Origin: Streptomyces spinosus
Lineage (GTDB): Bacteria > Actinomycetota > Actinomycetes > Streptomycetales > Streptomycetaceae
Assembly: GCF_020400655.1 (NCBI RefSeq)
Contig: NZ_JAINRC010000020.1
Span: forward strand, 104,447 to 168,446
Reading direction: 5' to 3'
Length of the DNA stretch: 64,000 nt
Position 1 is the first letter of the stretch; every line of letters starts with the position of its first letter. A model generated the notes under the pieces. It was not told where the DNA came from and did no database searches. It was given only the letters and a program-made list of their open reading frames with translations. A program made the position numbers and the translations under genes. This document shows positions 33,783 through 42,640 of the stretch, piece after piece.

Positions 33783-33808
33783 GTGAACCCGGGGAAAACA
33801 CCGGTGAC
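33783..33808 (+). promoter_or_regulatory. possible GlnR-like site upstream of the chelatase gene
   Basis: GTGAA-n6-GAAAA-n5-GTGAC, 46-71 bp before the sirohydrochlorin chelatase start. The first two half-sites have the correct spacing for a GlnR box but each departs from GTnAC/GAAAC in its last base. Weak on its own and supported mainly by gene function. Confidence 0.35.
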
Positions 33809-33853
33809 GGCCGTGCAACGGGCACGCAACGTCTCCCGGTCAGGATCGTTCCC

Positions 33854-34639
33854 ATGACGGCGTCCATCCCCCTTCGCACCGGCAGCCGGCTCCTCGCCCC
33901 GCCCGGCCGCCGCCCGGCCCCGCCGGCCCTCGTGCTGGTCGCCCACGGCAGCCGGGACCCCCGGGCGCTCACCACCGTGCGGGCCCTGATGGACCAGGTC
34001 CGCGCGCTGCGCCCCGGCCTGTCCGTCCACCTGGGCCACATTGAGCTGAACGAGCCCCTGCTCCCCGGCACCCTCGCCGCCCTCGGCGACGCCCCGGCCG
34101 TCCTCGTCCCGCTCCTGCTCAGCAGGGGCTACCACGTGAAGCGGGACATCCCGAAGATGGCGGCGGCGGCACCGGTACGCGCACGCGTGGCCGCCCCGCT
34201 CGGCCCCCACCCGCTCCTCGCCGAGGCCCTGCACGCCCGCCTCCTCCAGGCCGGCTGGCCCGCGGCCATGGACGGCACCGCCCGCCGCGAGGCCGCGGTC
34301 GTCCTCGCCGCGGCCGGCTCCCGCGACCCCGACTCGGCCACGGACACCCGGCACACGGCCCGGCTGCTGGCCGCCCGCCTGGGCGTCCCGGTGCTCCCCG
34401 CGTACGCGTCGGCGACGACGCCGACGGTTCCGGCGGCCCTGCGCCAACTGGCGGCACGCGGCCGGCACCGGGTGGCGGTGGCGTCGTCCTTCATGGCCCC
34501 GGGCCGCTTCGCGACCCGGTGCGCGGCCGAGGCCCCCTGGATCGCGTCGGCCCCCCTCGGCGCCCACGAGGCGATGGCGCGCCTGGTCCTGCACCGCTAC
34601 GACCGGAGCCTGACGGAAAGGTCCACGGCGGCCGCCTGA
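33854..34639 (+). CDS. sirohydrochlorin chelatase (CbiX/SirB family)
   Basis: 261 residues, two tandem CbiX halves. The first half reads ALVLVAHGSRDPRALTTVRALMDQVR with the metal-chelating His, then PLLLSRGYHVKRDIP with the second His. The second half starts AAVVLAAAGSRDPDSATDTRHTARLLAARLG. The enzyme inserts Fe2+ (or Co2+) into sirohydrochlorin. Siroheme is the cofactor of NirB, encoded 11 kb away, so it likely supports nitrite and sulfite reduction. Start ATG 33854 follows a weak ribosome site. Confidence 0.88.
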   Translation: MTASIPLRTGSRLLAPPGRRPAPPALVLVAHGSRDPRALTTVRALMDQVRALRPGLSVHLGHIELNEPLLPGTLAALGDAPAVLVPLLLSRGYHVKRDIPKMAAAAPVRARVAAPLGPHPLLAEALHARLLQAGWPAAMDGTARREAAVVLAAAGSRDPDSATDTRHTARLLAARLGVPVLPAYASATTPTVPAALRQLAARGRHRVAVASSFMAPGRFATRCAAEAPWIASAPLGAHEAMARLVLHRYDRSLTERSTAAA

Positions 34640-34709
34640 ACGGCCACAGCGCACCCGCGCCCGCCGGCGCGAACCCAACCCGGCGCCCGATTGGGCTTAC
34701 TGTCGACCC

Positions 34710-35984
34710 ATGGAAGGCACCGCACTCCCCACGGCATACGACCCGGCGTCAGTCGAGCGCTGGGCCCCCGAACCCGACAAACGCCCGGGCCGCACCGCCT
34801 TCCAGCGCGACCGCGCCCGCATCCTGCACTCCGCCGCCCTGCGGCGTCTCGCCGGCAAGACGCAGGTGGTGACGCCGGGAACCAGGAGCCGGGCCTGGGA
34901 CGCCAGCCCCCGCACCCGCCTCACCCACTCCCTCGAATGCGCCCAGGTCGGCCGGGAACTGGGCGCCGCGCTCGGCTGCGACCCCGACCTGGTCGAGGCG
35001 GCCTGCCTCGCCCACGACCTCGGTCACCCGCCCTTCGGCCACAACGGCGAGACCGCGCTCAACGAGTTCGCCGACGACTGCGGCGGCTTCGAGGGCAACG
35101 CCCAGTCCCTCAGGCTCCTCACCCGCATCGAGCCCAAACGGTTCACCCCCGAGGGCTCCGTCGGCCTCAACCTGACCCGCGCCGCCCTCGACGCCGCCAC
35201 CAAGTACCCCTGGCAGCGCGGCGCCCACCCCACCGACCCGGCGTCCCGGAAGTTCGGCGTGTACGAGGACGACCGCCCGGTGTTCGACTGGGTGAGACGG
35301 CACGCCCCCGGCACCCGCACCTGCTTCGAGGCACAGGTCATGGACTGGTCGGACGACGTCGCCTACTCGGTCCACGACGTCGAGGACGGCCTGCACGCCG
35401 GCCACATCGACCCCGACTGCCTGCACGCCGAGCCGGAACGGCGGGCGGTGTTCGAGGCCGCCCTCGGCCGGTACGTCCCCGTGGACACCGACCCCGCCGA
35501 ACTCGCCGCCGCCCTCGACCGCCTCCAGGACGAGGAGTGGTGGCCGCACGGCTACGACGGCACGGCGGTCGCCCAGGCCCGGCTGAAGGACGCCACCAGT
35601 CAGCTCATCGGCCGCTTCTGCCTGGCCGCCGAGGGCGCCACCCGCGCCGCGTGGGGCGCCGGACCGCTCACCCGCTACGACGCCGAACTCGTCGTACCCC
35701 GGGGGACCCGCATGGAGTGCGCGGTGCTCAAGGCGGTCGCGGACCGGTTCGTGATGCAGCGCGCGGAGCAGGAGCGGCTCCGCGCCGACCAGCGGGTCAT
35801 CGTCGCGGAGCTGGCCGGGGCGCTGACCGCCCGCGCGCCCGAGGGCCTGGACCCGCAGTTCCGGGCGCTGTTCGACGCGGCCGACGACGACGAGGCGCGC
35901 AAGCGGGTGATCGTGGACCAGATCGCCTCCCTGACCGACGCCTCCGCGCTCTCGCTGCACGCGAGACTTACGGGGCATATGTGA
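34710..35984 (+). CDS. dgt: dGTP triphosphohydrolase-like HD protein
   Basis: 424 residues. HD-domain signature: RRLAGKTQVV, RTRLTHSLECAQVGRELG with His73, then CLAHDLGHPPFGHNGE with His102-Asp103, and a final Asp in MDWSDDVAYSVHDVEDG. It hydrolyses dNTPs to deoxynucleosides and triphosphate and is thought to balance dNTP pools. It lies upstream of dnaG with one flavoprotein gene between, a conserved actinobacterial order. A hairpin at 36028-36049 may end its transcript. Confidence 0.93.
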   Translation: MEGTALPTAYDPASVERWAPEPDKRPGRTAFQRDRARILHSAALRRLAGKTQVVTPGTRSRAWDASPRTRLTHSLECAQVGRELGAALGCDPDLVEAACLAHDLGHPPFGHNGETALNEFADDCGGFEGNAQSLRLLTRIEPKRFTPEGSVGLNLTRAALDAATKYPWQRGAHPTDPASRKFGVYEDDRPVFDWVRRHAPGTRTCFEAQVMDWSDDVAYSVHDVEDGLHAGHIDPDCLHAEPERRAVFEAALGRYVPVDTDPAELAAALDRLQDEEWWPHGYDGTAVAQARLKDATSQLIGRFCLAAEGATRAAWGAGPLTRYDAELVVPRGTRMECAVLKAVADRFVMQRAEQERLRADQRVIVAELAGALTARAPEGLDPQFRALFDAADDDEARKRVIVDQIASLTDASALSLHARLTGHM

Positions 35985-36027
35985 GAGGAACATGACCCTG
36001 CATGGCCTGATCGGGTCACACCCTCTT

Positions 36028-36049
36028 CCCGCAGCACGCCGCGTGCGGG
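36028..36049 (+). terminator. hairpin between dgt and the flavoprotein gene
   Basis: CCCGCA - 10 nt - TGCGGG, 44 bp after the dgt stop and 40 bp before the next start. No U-tract; could attenuate rather than terminate. Confidence 0.4.
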
Positions 36050-36088
36050 AGGCTCGCATGTGGCGGCACCCTTACGAGGAGGCATCAA

Positions 36089-37354
36089 GTGGTCGACGCG
36101 GACCAGACATTCGTCATCGTGGGAGGCGGTCTCGCCGGCGCCAAGGCGGCCGAGACGCTCCGGGCGGAGGGCTTCACCGGCCGGGTGATACTGATCTGCG
36201 ACGAACGCGACCACCCCTACGAGCGCCCGCCGCTGTCCAAGGGCTACCTGCTCGGCAAGGAGGAGCGGGACAGCGTCTTCGTGCACGAGCCCGCCTGGTA
36301 CGCGCGCAACGACGTCGAGCTGCACCTGGGCCAGACCGTGGACCGGATCGACCGTGCGGCGAAGACGGTCCGCTTCGGTGACGACGGCACGCTCGTCCGC
36401 TACGACAAGCTGCTGCTGGTCACCGGCGCCGAACCGCGCCGCCTGGACATCCCCGGCACCGACCTGGCCGGCGTCCACCACCTGCGCCGCCTCGCGCACG
36501 CCGAGCGCCTCAAGGGCGTCCTGCAGCACCTCGGCCGGGACAACGGGCACCTGGTGATCGCCGGCGGCGGCTGGATCGGCCTGGAGGTCGCGGCGGCGGC
36601 CCGGGGCTACGGCGCGGAGGTCACGGTGATCGAACCGGCGCCGACCCCGCTGCACGGTGTGCTCGGCCCCGAGCTGGGCAACGTCTTCGCCGCTCTGCAC
36701 CGCGAGCACGGCGTCCGCTTCCACTTCGGGGTGCGGCTCACCGAGATCGTCGGCCAGGACGGCGTGGTCCTCGCGGCCCGCACGGACGACGGCGAGGAGC
36801 ACCCGGCGCACGCCGTCCTCGCGGCGATCGGCGCGGCACCCCGGGTCGCCCTCGCGGAGGCGGCCGGCCTGGAGATCGCCGAGCGGGCGCACGGCGGCGG
36901 CATCGTCGTCGACGAACGGCTGCGCACGTCCGACCCCGACATCTACGCCGCCGGCGACGTGGCGTCCTTCCCATTCGCCCTGTTCGGCACCCGGCTGCGC
37001 GTCGAGCACTGGGCGAACGCGCTGAACGGCGGCCCGGCGGCGGCACGCGCGATGCTGGGCGAGGAGGCGGTCTACGACCGGGTGCCGTACTTCTTCACCG
37101 ACCAGTACGACCTGGGCATGGAGTACAGCGGATGGGCGCCGCCGGGGACGTACGACGAGGTGGTGATCCGGGGCGACGCGGGGAAGCGGGAGTTCATCGC
37201 GTTCTGGGTGAAGGAGGGACGCGTGCTGGCCGGGATGAACGTGAACGTGTGGGATGTCACAGAGCCCGTCCAGAAGCTCATCCGTTCCCGGGCCCAGGTG
37301 AACGTCGAGGCGCTCTCCGACCCGCACGTCCCCCTCGACAGCCTCGTCCCGTGA
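36089..37354 (+). CDS. FAD-dependent ferredoxin/rubredoxin reductase-type oxidoreductase
   Basis: 421 residues. FAD Rossmann motif FVIVGGGLAGAKAAETLRAEG, NAD motif LVIAGGGWIGLEVAAAARGYGAEV and second FAD motif IYAAGDVASFP. The C-terminal domain reads VPYFFTDQYDLGMEYSGWAPPGTYDEVVIRGD, typical of the BphA4/rhodocoxin reductase group. It moves electrons from NAD(P)H to a small iron-sulfur protein, possibly for a cytochrome P450, but no ferredoxin is adjacent. GTG 36089 is preceded by GAGGAGG. Confidence 0.92.
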   Translation: MVDADQTFVIVGGGLAGAKAAETLRAEGFTGRVILICDERDHPYERPPLSKGYLLGKEERDSVFVHEPAWYARNDVELHLGQTVDRIDRAAKTVRFGDDGTLVRYDKLLLVTGAEPRRLDIPGTDLAGVHHLRRLAHAERLKGVLQHLGRDNGHLVIAGGGWIGLEVAAAARGYGAEVTVIEPAPTPLHGVLGPELGNVFAALHREHGVRFHFGVRLTEIVGQDGVVLAARTDDGEEHPAHAVLAAIGAAPRVALAEAAGLEIAERAHGGGIVVDERLRTSDPDIYAAGDVASFPFALFGTRLRVEHWANALNGGPAAARAMLGEEAVYDRVPYFFTDQYDLGMEYSGWAPPGTYDEVVIRGDAGKREFIAFWVKEGRVLAGMNVNVWDVTEPVQKLIRSRAQVNVEALSDPHVPLDSLVP

Positions 37355-37389
37355 CCTCCGCGGGCACCGGGACTGTCACCGCGCCCCCG

Positions 37390-37395
37390 TAGAAT
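37390..37395 (+). promoter_or_regulatory. -10 element placing dnaG transcript start at its GTG
   Basis: TAGAAT ends 6 bp before the dnaG GTG, and no purine-rich ribosome site exists between. This spacing predicts a leaderless mRNA, frequent in Streptomyces. No good -35 hexamer is visible. Confidence 0.5.
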
Positions 37396-37401
37396 TCACG
37401 C

Positions 37402-39306
37402 GTGGCAGGACGGATCAACGACGAGGACGTGAAGGCGGTACGGGACGCGGTCCCGATCGACGCCGTGGTCTCCGAGTACCTCCAGCTGCGCAACGCGGGC
37501 GGCGGCAACCTCAAGGGACTGTGCCCGTTCCACGACGAGAAGTCGCCGTCCTTCCAGGTCAGCCCCAGCAAGGGACTCTTCCACTGCTTCGGCTGCCAGG
37601 AGGGCGGCGACACCATCACCTTCGTGATGAAGGTGGACCACCTCTCCTTCTCCGAGGCGGTGGAGCGGCTGGCCGCGCAGGCCGGCATCACGCTGCGGTA
37701 CGAGGAGGGCGGGTACAACCCGGCCCACCAGCGCGGTGAGCGCATCCGCCTGGTCGAGGCGCACAAGATCGCCGCACAGTGGTACGCCGAGCAGCTCGCC
37801 GCCAGCCCCGAGGCAGAGACCGGCCGGGTCTTCCTCGCCGAGCGCGGATTCGACCAGGCCGCCGCCGTCCACTTCGGCGTCGGCTACAGCCCCCAGGGCT
37901 GGGACCACCTGACCCGCTACCTGCGCGGCAAGGGCTTCACCGACAAGGAGCTGGTCCTCTCCGGCCTCGCCCAGGAGGGCCGCCGGGGACCCATCGACCG
38001 GTTCCGGGGCCGGCTGATGTGGCCGATCCGGGACATCGGCGGCGACGTCGTCGGCTTCGGCGCCCGCAAGCTGTACGAGGCCGACACCGGCCCGAAGTAC
38101 CTCAACACGCCGGACACGCCGATCTACCGCAAGAGCCAGGTGCTGTACGGCATCGACCTGGCGAAGAAGGAGATCGCGAAGAGCAGCCGCGCGGTGGTGG
38201 TCGAGGGCTACACCGACGTCATGGCCTGCCACCTCGCCGGCGTGACCACGGCCATCGCGACCTGCGGCACGGCCTTCGGCGGCGACCACATCAAGATCCT
38301 GCGCCGGCTGCTGATGGACAACGGCTCGGCCCGGGTGATCTTCACCTTCGACGGTGACGCGGCCGGGCAGAAGGCCGCCCTGCGCGCCTTCGAGGACGAC
38401 CAGAAGTTCGCCGCCGAGACGTACATCGCCATCGCTCCCGACGGCATGGACCCCTGCGAACTGCGCCTGGCCAAGGGCGACGAGGCCGTGGCGGACCTCG
38501 TCGAACCGCGCACGCCCCTCTTCGAGTTCGCGCTCCGCCAGATCGTGAGCCGCTACGACCTGGACACCCCGGCGGGCCGCGCCGCGGCGCTGGACGAGGC
38601 CGCGCCGATCGTCGCCCGGATCAAGAACAGCGGCGCCCAGCACGAGGTCGCCGTAGAGCTGGCCGGCATGCTCGGCATCCTCGACACCCAGTTCGTGGTC
38701 CGCCGGGTGGCCCAGCTGGCCCGCTGGGCCCGCGAGGGCAAGGACCCCCGGCAGCAGGACCGGCGCCGCCCGGCCGAGCAGCAGTGGGCACAGGCGCCGC
38801 GCCCCTCCGGCTCCGGACCCGCCCTGACCCTGCGCAACCCGGTCTTCGCCGCCGAACGCGAACTGCTCAAACTCGCCCTCCAGCGCCCCGAACTGGTCTC
38901 CCCGGCCTTCGACGCCTACGGCGTGGACGAGTTCACCGCCCCGCCGTACGCCGCCGTGCGCCAGGCCGTCGCGGAGGCGGGCGGCGCCGAGTACGGCGTC
39001 CCGGACCCGCAGGAGTACCTGGTCCGCGTCCGTGAGGCGGCCCCCGACGACACCGTACGCGCGATGGTCACGGAGCTGGCCGTCGAGCCGATCCTGCGCC
39101 GCACGGTGGACGAGACGTACGCCGGCACGGTCCTCGTCCAGATCCGCCGCCGCGCCGTGGAACGCCGCATCCGCGACATCCAGTCCCAGATGACCCGCCT
39201 GTCCACCGCCGGCGACCCGGCCCGGCTGGCCGCCGTGCAGAACGAGCTCTGGATCCTCCAGCAGTACGACCAGGCACTGCGCGAACGGGGCGCGGAGGCG
39301 CTGTAG
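37402..39306 (+). CDS. dnaG: DNA primase
   Basis: 634 residues. N-terminal zinc ribbon with Cys41, His44, Cys62 and Cys65 (CPFHDEKSPSF; HCFGCQEGGD). The RNA polymerase core has the TOPRIM motif VVVEGYTDVMACHLAG and the metal-binding FTFDGDAAGQKAA. The C-terminal DnaB-interacting domain (about 480-634) follows a Gln/Pro-rich linker. It synthesises RNA primers for replication. Followed by the sigma factor gene 243 bp downstream, the usual primase/sigma neighbourhood. Confidence 0.97.
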   Translation: MAGRINDEDVKAVRDAVPIDAVVSEYLQLRNAGGGNLKGLCPFHDEKSPSFQVSPSKGLFHCFGCQEGGDTITFVMKVDHLSFSEAVERLAAQAGITLRYEEGGYNPAHQRGERIRLVEAHKIAAQWYAEQLAASPEAETGRVFLAERGFDQAAAVHFGVGYSPQGWDHLTRYLRGKGFTDKELVLSGLAQEGRRGPIDRFRGRLMWPIRDIGGDVVGFGARKLYEADTGPKYLNTPDTPIYRKSQVLYGIDLAKKEIAKSSRAVVVEGYTDVMACHLAGVTTAIATCGTAFGGDHIKILRRLLMDNGSARVIFTFDGDAAGQKAALRAFEDDQKFAAETYIAIAPDGMDPCELRLAKGDEAVADLVEPRTPLFEFALRQIVSRYDLDTPAGRAAALDEAAPIVARIKNSGAQHEVAVELAGMLGILDTQFVVRRVAQLARWAREGKDPRQQDRRRPAEQQWAQAPRPSGSGPALTLRNPVFAAERELLKLALQRPELVSPAFDAYGVDEFTAPPYAAVRQAVAEAGGAEYGVPDPQEYLVRVREAAPDDTVRAMVTELAVEPILRRTVDETYAGTVLVQIRRRAVERRIRDIQSQMTRLSTAGDPARLAAVQNELWILQQYDQALRERGAEAL

Positions 39307-39549
39307 CGGGGGCTGGTCCTCTCCGCCGCGCGGTGCGCGCCCCGGACCGTCCCGGCATCCGGGGCCCGCGGTTGCCAGGCGCATAGTCCAACGAGACGGG
39401 TAACCGGCCGGTGACGGACCGGACGCAAAAAGTCACCGCACGCCCCTCGTGGCGGACTTGTGTCGTACTCCACACTGGGGGCGGTGCCCGAGCCTCGGAG
39501 CGCACGCTGCCGCACACCTTCAGCAGCGATCATCCTGGAGGTCGCCCCC

Positions 39550-40674
39550 GTGCAGACCCAGACCCTCACCCAGACCGACAGCAGCACCAGCGCCACCGTC
39601 ATCACCGCGGACGACCCGGACGCGGAGGCGGACGTCCTCGCGGCCGTGCCCCCGCAGAGCCCTGCCGGCCTGCGTCCCGAGGCGGAGCCGCCCGCCGAGG
39701 CGCTCGCGGACGAGCCCGAGGAACCCGTCGAGGTCCCGGCCGTCGCCCGGGTCGAGTCCGGCGGGCCCTCCGCCGACCTGTTCCGCCAGTACCTGCGCGA
39801 GATCGGCCGCATCCCGCTCCTCACCGCCGCCGAGGAGGTCGAGCTGGCCCGCCGGGTGGAGGCCGGCCTGTTCGCGGAGGAGAAGCTCGGCACCACCCCC
39901 GACCTGGACAGCGAACTCGCGCTGGACCTGGACCGGCTCGTCGTCATGGGCCGCATGGCCAAGCGCCGGCTCATCGAGGCGAACCTGCGGCTCGTCGTCT
40001 CCGTGGCCAAGAGGTACGTCGGCCGCGGCCTGACCATGCTCGACCTCGTCCAGGAGGGCAACCTCGGGCTCATCCGGGCCGTGGAGAAGTTCGACTACGC
40101 GCGCGGCTACAAGTTCTCCACCTACGCCACCTGGTGGATCCGGCAGGCCATGTCCCGCGCCCTCGCCGACCAGGCCCGCACCATCCGGGTCCCGGTCCAC
40201 GTCGTGGAGCTGATCAACCGGGTCGTGCGGGTCCAGCGGCGGATGCTCCAGGAGCGCGGCTACGAGCCGACGGCGGAGGAGGTCGGCGCCCATCTGGACC
40301 TGCCGCCCGAGCGGGTCGGCGAGGTGCTGCGGCTCGCCCAGGAGCCGGTGTCGCTGCACGCGCCGGTCGGCGAGGAGGACGACGTCGCGCTCGGCGACCT
40401 CATCGAGGACGGCGACGCGGCGAGCCCCGTCGAGTCCGCCGCCTTCCTGCTGCTGCGCGAGCACCTGGAAGCGGTGCTGTCCACGCTGGGGGAGCGCGAG
40501 CGGAAGGTCGTCCAGCTCCGGTACGGCCTGGTCGACGGCCGCCCGCGCACCCTGGAGGAGATAGGCCGCATCTTCGGCGTGACCCGCGAACGGATACGCC
40601 AGATCGAGTCCAAGACGCTGAACAAGCTCCGGGACCACGCGTTCGCGGACCAGCTGCGGGGCTACCTGGACTGA
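39550..40674 (+). CDS. hrdA: primary-like RNA polymerase sigma factor HrdA
   Basis: 374 residues, sigma-70 group 2. Acidic N-terminus (1-75), then region 1.2 (SADLFRQYLREIGRIPLL), region 2 (NLRLVVSVAKRYVGRGLTMLDLVQEGNLGLIRAV; YKFSTYATWWIRQAM), region 3, and region 4.2 (VTRERIRQIESKTLNKLR). Regions 2.4 and 4.2 are close to HrdB, so it should read similar promoters. The long region 1.1 of HrdB is missing. GTG 39550 follows GGAGG. The name rests on its place behind dnaG; HrdC or HrdD type is less likely. Confidence 0.88.
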   Translation: MQTQTLTQTDSSTSATVITADDPDAEADVLAAVPPQSPAGLRPEAEPPAEALADEPEEPVEVPAVARVESGGPSADLFRQYLREIGRIPLLTAAEEVELARRVEAGLFAEEKLGTTPDLDSELALDLDRLVVMGRMAKRRLIEANLRLVVSVAKRYVGRGLTMLDLVQEGNLGLIRAVEKFDYARGYKFSTYATWWIRQAMSRALADQARTIRVPVHVVELINRVVRVQRRMLQERGYEPTAEEVGAHLDLPPERVGEVLRLAQEPVSLHAPVGEEDDVALGDLIEDGDAASPVESAAFLLLREHLEAVLSTLGERERKVVQLRYGLVDGRPRTLEEIGRIFGVTRERIRQIESKTLNKLRDHAFADQLRGYLD

Positions 40675-40703
40675 GGGGGGCCGCCGCCGCGCGGCGGCCC
40701 CCC
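40675..40703. terminator. 12-bp GC stem terminator between hrdA and ABC exporter
   Basis: GGGGGGCCGCCG-CCGCG-CGGCGGCCCCCC, starting at the first base after the hrdA stop. It sits between convergent genes and can terminate both. Confidence 0.85.
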
Positions 40704-40711
40704 TCTCGTGC

Positions 40712-42640
40712 CTAGTCGACCTCGGCCACCGCCTGCGCGAACTGCGCCTTGTACAACCGGGCGTAGGCCCCGTCCGCAGCCAACAGCTCCTGGTGCGCGC
40801 CCTGTTCCACGATGGAGCCGTTCTCCATCACGAGGATGGTGTCCGCGTCCCGGATGGTCGACAGCCGGTGCGCGATCACGAACGACGTGCGGCCGGACGC
40901 CAGCTTGGCCATCGCCTTCTGGATCAGCACCTCCGTCCGTGTGTCCACGGAACTCGTCGCCTCGTCCAGCACCAGGATCACCGGGTCGGACAGGAACGCC
41001 CGCGCGATGGTGATCAGCTGCTTCTCACCGGCGCTGACGCCCGTGCCCTCGTCGTCGATCACGGTGTCGTAGCCGTCGGGCAGGGTGCGGATGAAGCGGT
41101 CCGCGTGGGCCGCCCGTGCCGCCTCCTCGATCTCCCCGCGGGTGACCTCGCGGGAGGCGCCGTAGGCGATGTTCTCCGCGATGGTGCCGCCGAACAGCCA
41201 GGTGTCCTGGAGCACCATGCCGATCCCGGCCCGCAGCTCGTCCCGGGTCATGCTCCGGATGTCGACCCCGTCCAGGGTGATCCGGCCGCCGGAGACGTCG
41301 TAGAACCGCATCAGCAGGTTGACCAGCGTGGTCTTGCCCGCGCCGGTCGGGCCGACGATCGCCACCGTGTGCCCCGGCTCCACCGTGAGCGACAGGTCCT
41401 CGATCAGCGGCTTCTCGGGGTCGTACCGGAACGACACGTGCTCCAGGCGCACCCGCCCGCGCAGCTGCTCGGGCCGCTCGCCCGGCACCGGATCCGCCTC
41501 CTGCTCCTCCGCGTCCAGGAGTTCGAAGACCCGCTCGGCCGAGGCGACACCGGACTGCACCAGGTTCGCCATCGACGCGACCTGTGTCAGCGGCATCGAG
41601 AACTGCCGCGAGTACTGGATGAAGGCCTGCACATCGCCGATGGACAGGGCGCCGGAGGCGACCCGCAGACCGCCGACGACCGCCACCAGCACGTAGTTCA
41701 GGTTCGACACGAACATCATCAGCGGCTGCATCACACCGCTGTGGAACTGCGCCTTGAACGCGGCCTGGTACAGCGCCTCGTTCTGCTCGGCGAACTGACG
41801 GGCCGACTCCTCCTGCCGCCCGAACACCTTCACCAGGGTGTGCCCGGTGTACATCTCCTCGATGTGCGCGTTCAGCTGGCCGGTGGAGCGCCACTGCTGC
41901 ACGAAGTGCGGCTGCGACCGCTTGCCGACCCGGGTGGCGACCACGAACGACAGCGGCACGGTGACCAGCGCGACCAGCGCCAGCAGCCAGGACACCCAGA
42001 ACATCACCACGAGCACGCCGACGATGGTCAGCACCGAGTTGATCAACTGGCCCATCGACTGCTGGAGCGTCTGCCCGATGTTGTCGATGTCGTTGGTCGC
42101 CCGGGACAGCACCTCACCGCGCTGGCGCTTGTCGAAGTACGACAGCGGCAGCCGCGACAGCTTCGCCTGCACGTCCTGGCGCAGCCGGTACATCGTGCGG
42201 TTCACGGCCCGGTTGACCAGCCGCGTCGCGACCGCCATCAGCAGGCCGGCGACCAGGAACACACCGAGCGCGAGCAGCAGGACGTGCCCGACCGCGTCGA
42301 AGTCGATGCCCTTGCCGGGCGTGAAGTCGGTGCCCCCCAGCACGTCCGCGATGCGGCCCTGGCCGCGCTCGCGCAGGGAGTCGAGCACCTGCTCCTTGGT
42401 GGCGCCGGCCGGGAACCGCCGGCCCACGATGCCCGCGAACACCAGGTCGGTGGCCCGGCCGAGGATCTTCGGGCCGATCACGCTCAGGCTCACGCTGACG
42501 ACCACGCACAGCAGCAGGCCGTAGATCGTGAGGCGTTCCGGTCCGAACCGGGCGACGAGCCGTTTGCCCGACCCCTTGAAGTCCATCGAGCGCTGGTCGG
42601 GGCCGCCCCCGGCCATCATGCGTCCCATGGGCCCGGCCAT
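40712..42640 (-). CDS. ABC exporter half-transporter, catalytically complete NBD
   Basis: 642 residues. Six-helix ABC1 membrane domain (about 35-360) then NBD: Walker A GPTGAGKTT, signature VSAGEKQLITIAR (LSGGQ variant usual for this type), Walker B ILVLDEATSSVD with catalytic Glu, and H-loop AHRLS. A periplasmic insertion of about 50 residues lies between the first two helices. Start ATG shares one base with the upstream stop (TGATG). With the upstream protein it forms a heterodimeric multidrug-type exporter. Substrate unknown. Confidence 0.93.
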   Translation of the reverse strand: MAGPMGRMMAGGGPDQRSMDFKGSGKRLVARFGPERLTIYGLLLCVVVSVSLSVIGPKILGRATDLVFAGIVGRRFPAGATKEQVLDSLRERGQGRIADVLGGTDFTPGKGIDFDAVGHVLLLALGVFLVAGLLMAVATRLVNRAVNRTMYRLRQDVQAKLSRLPLSYFDKRQRGEVLSRATNDIDNIGQTLQQSMGQLINSVLTIVGVLVVMFWVSWLLALVALVTVPLSFVVATRVGKRSQPHFVQQWRSTGQLNAHIEEMYTGHTLVKVFGRQEESARQFAEQNEALYQAAFKAQFHSGVMQPLMMFVSNLNYVLVAVVGGLRVASGALSIGDVQAFIQYSRQFSMPLTQVASMANLVQSGVASAERVFELLDAEEQEADPVPGERPEQLRGRVRLEHVSFRYDPEKPLIEDLSLTVEPGHTVAIVGPTGAGKTTLVNLLMRFYDVSGGRITLDGVDIRSMTRDELRAGIGMVLQDTWLFGGTIAENIAYGASREVTRGEIEEAARAAHADRFIRTLPDGYDTVIDDEGTGVSAGEKQLITIARAFLSDPVILVLDEATSSVDTRTEVLIQKAMAKLASGRTSFVIAHRLSTIRDADTILVMENGSIVEQGAHQELLAADGAYARLYKAQFAQAVAEVD

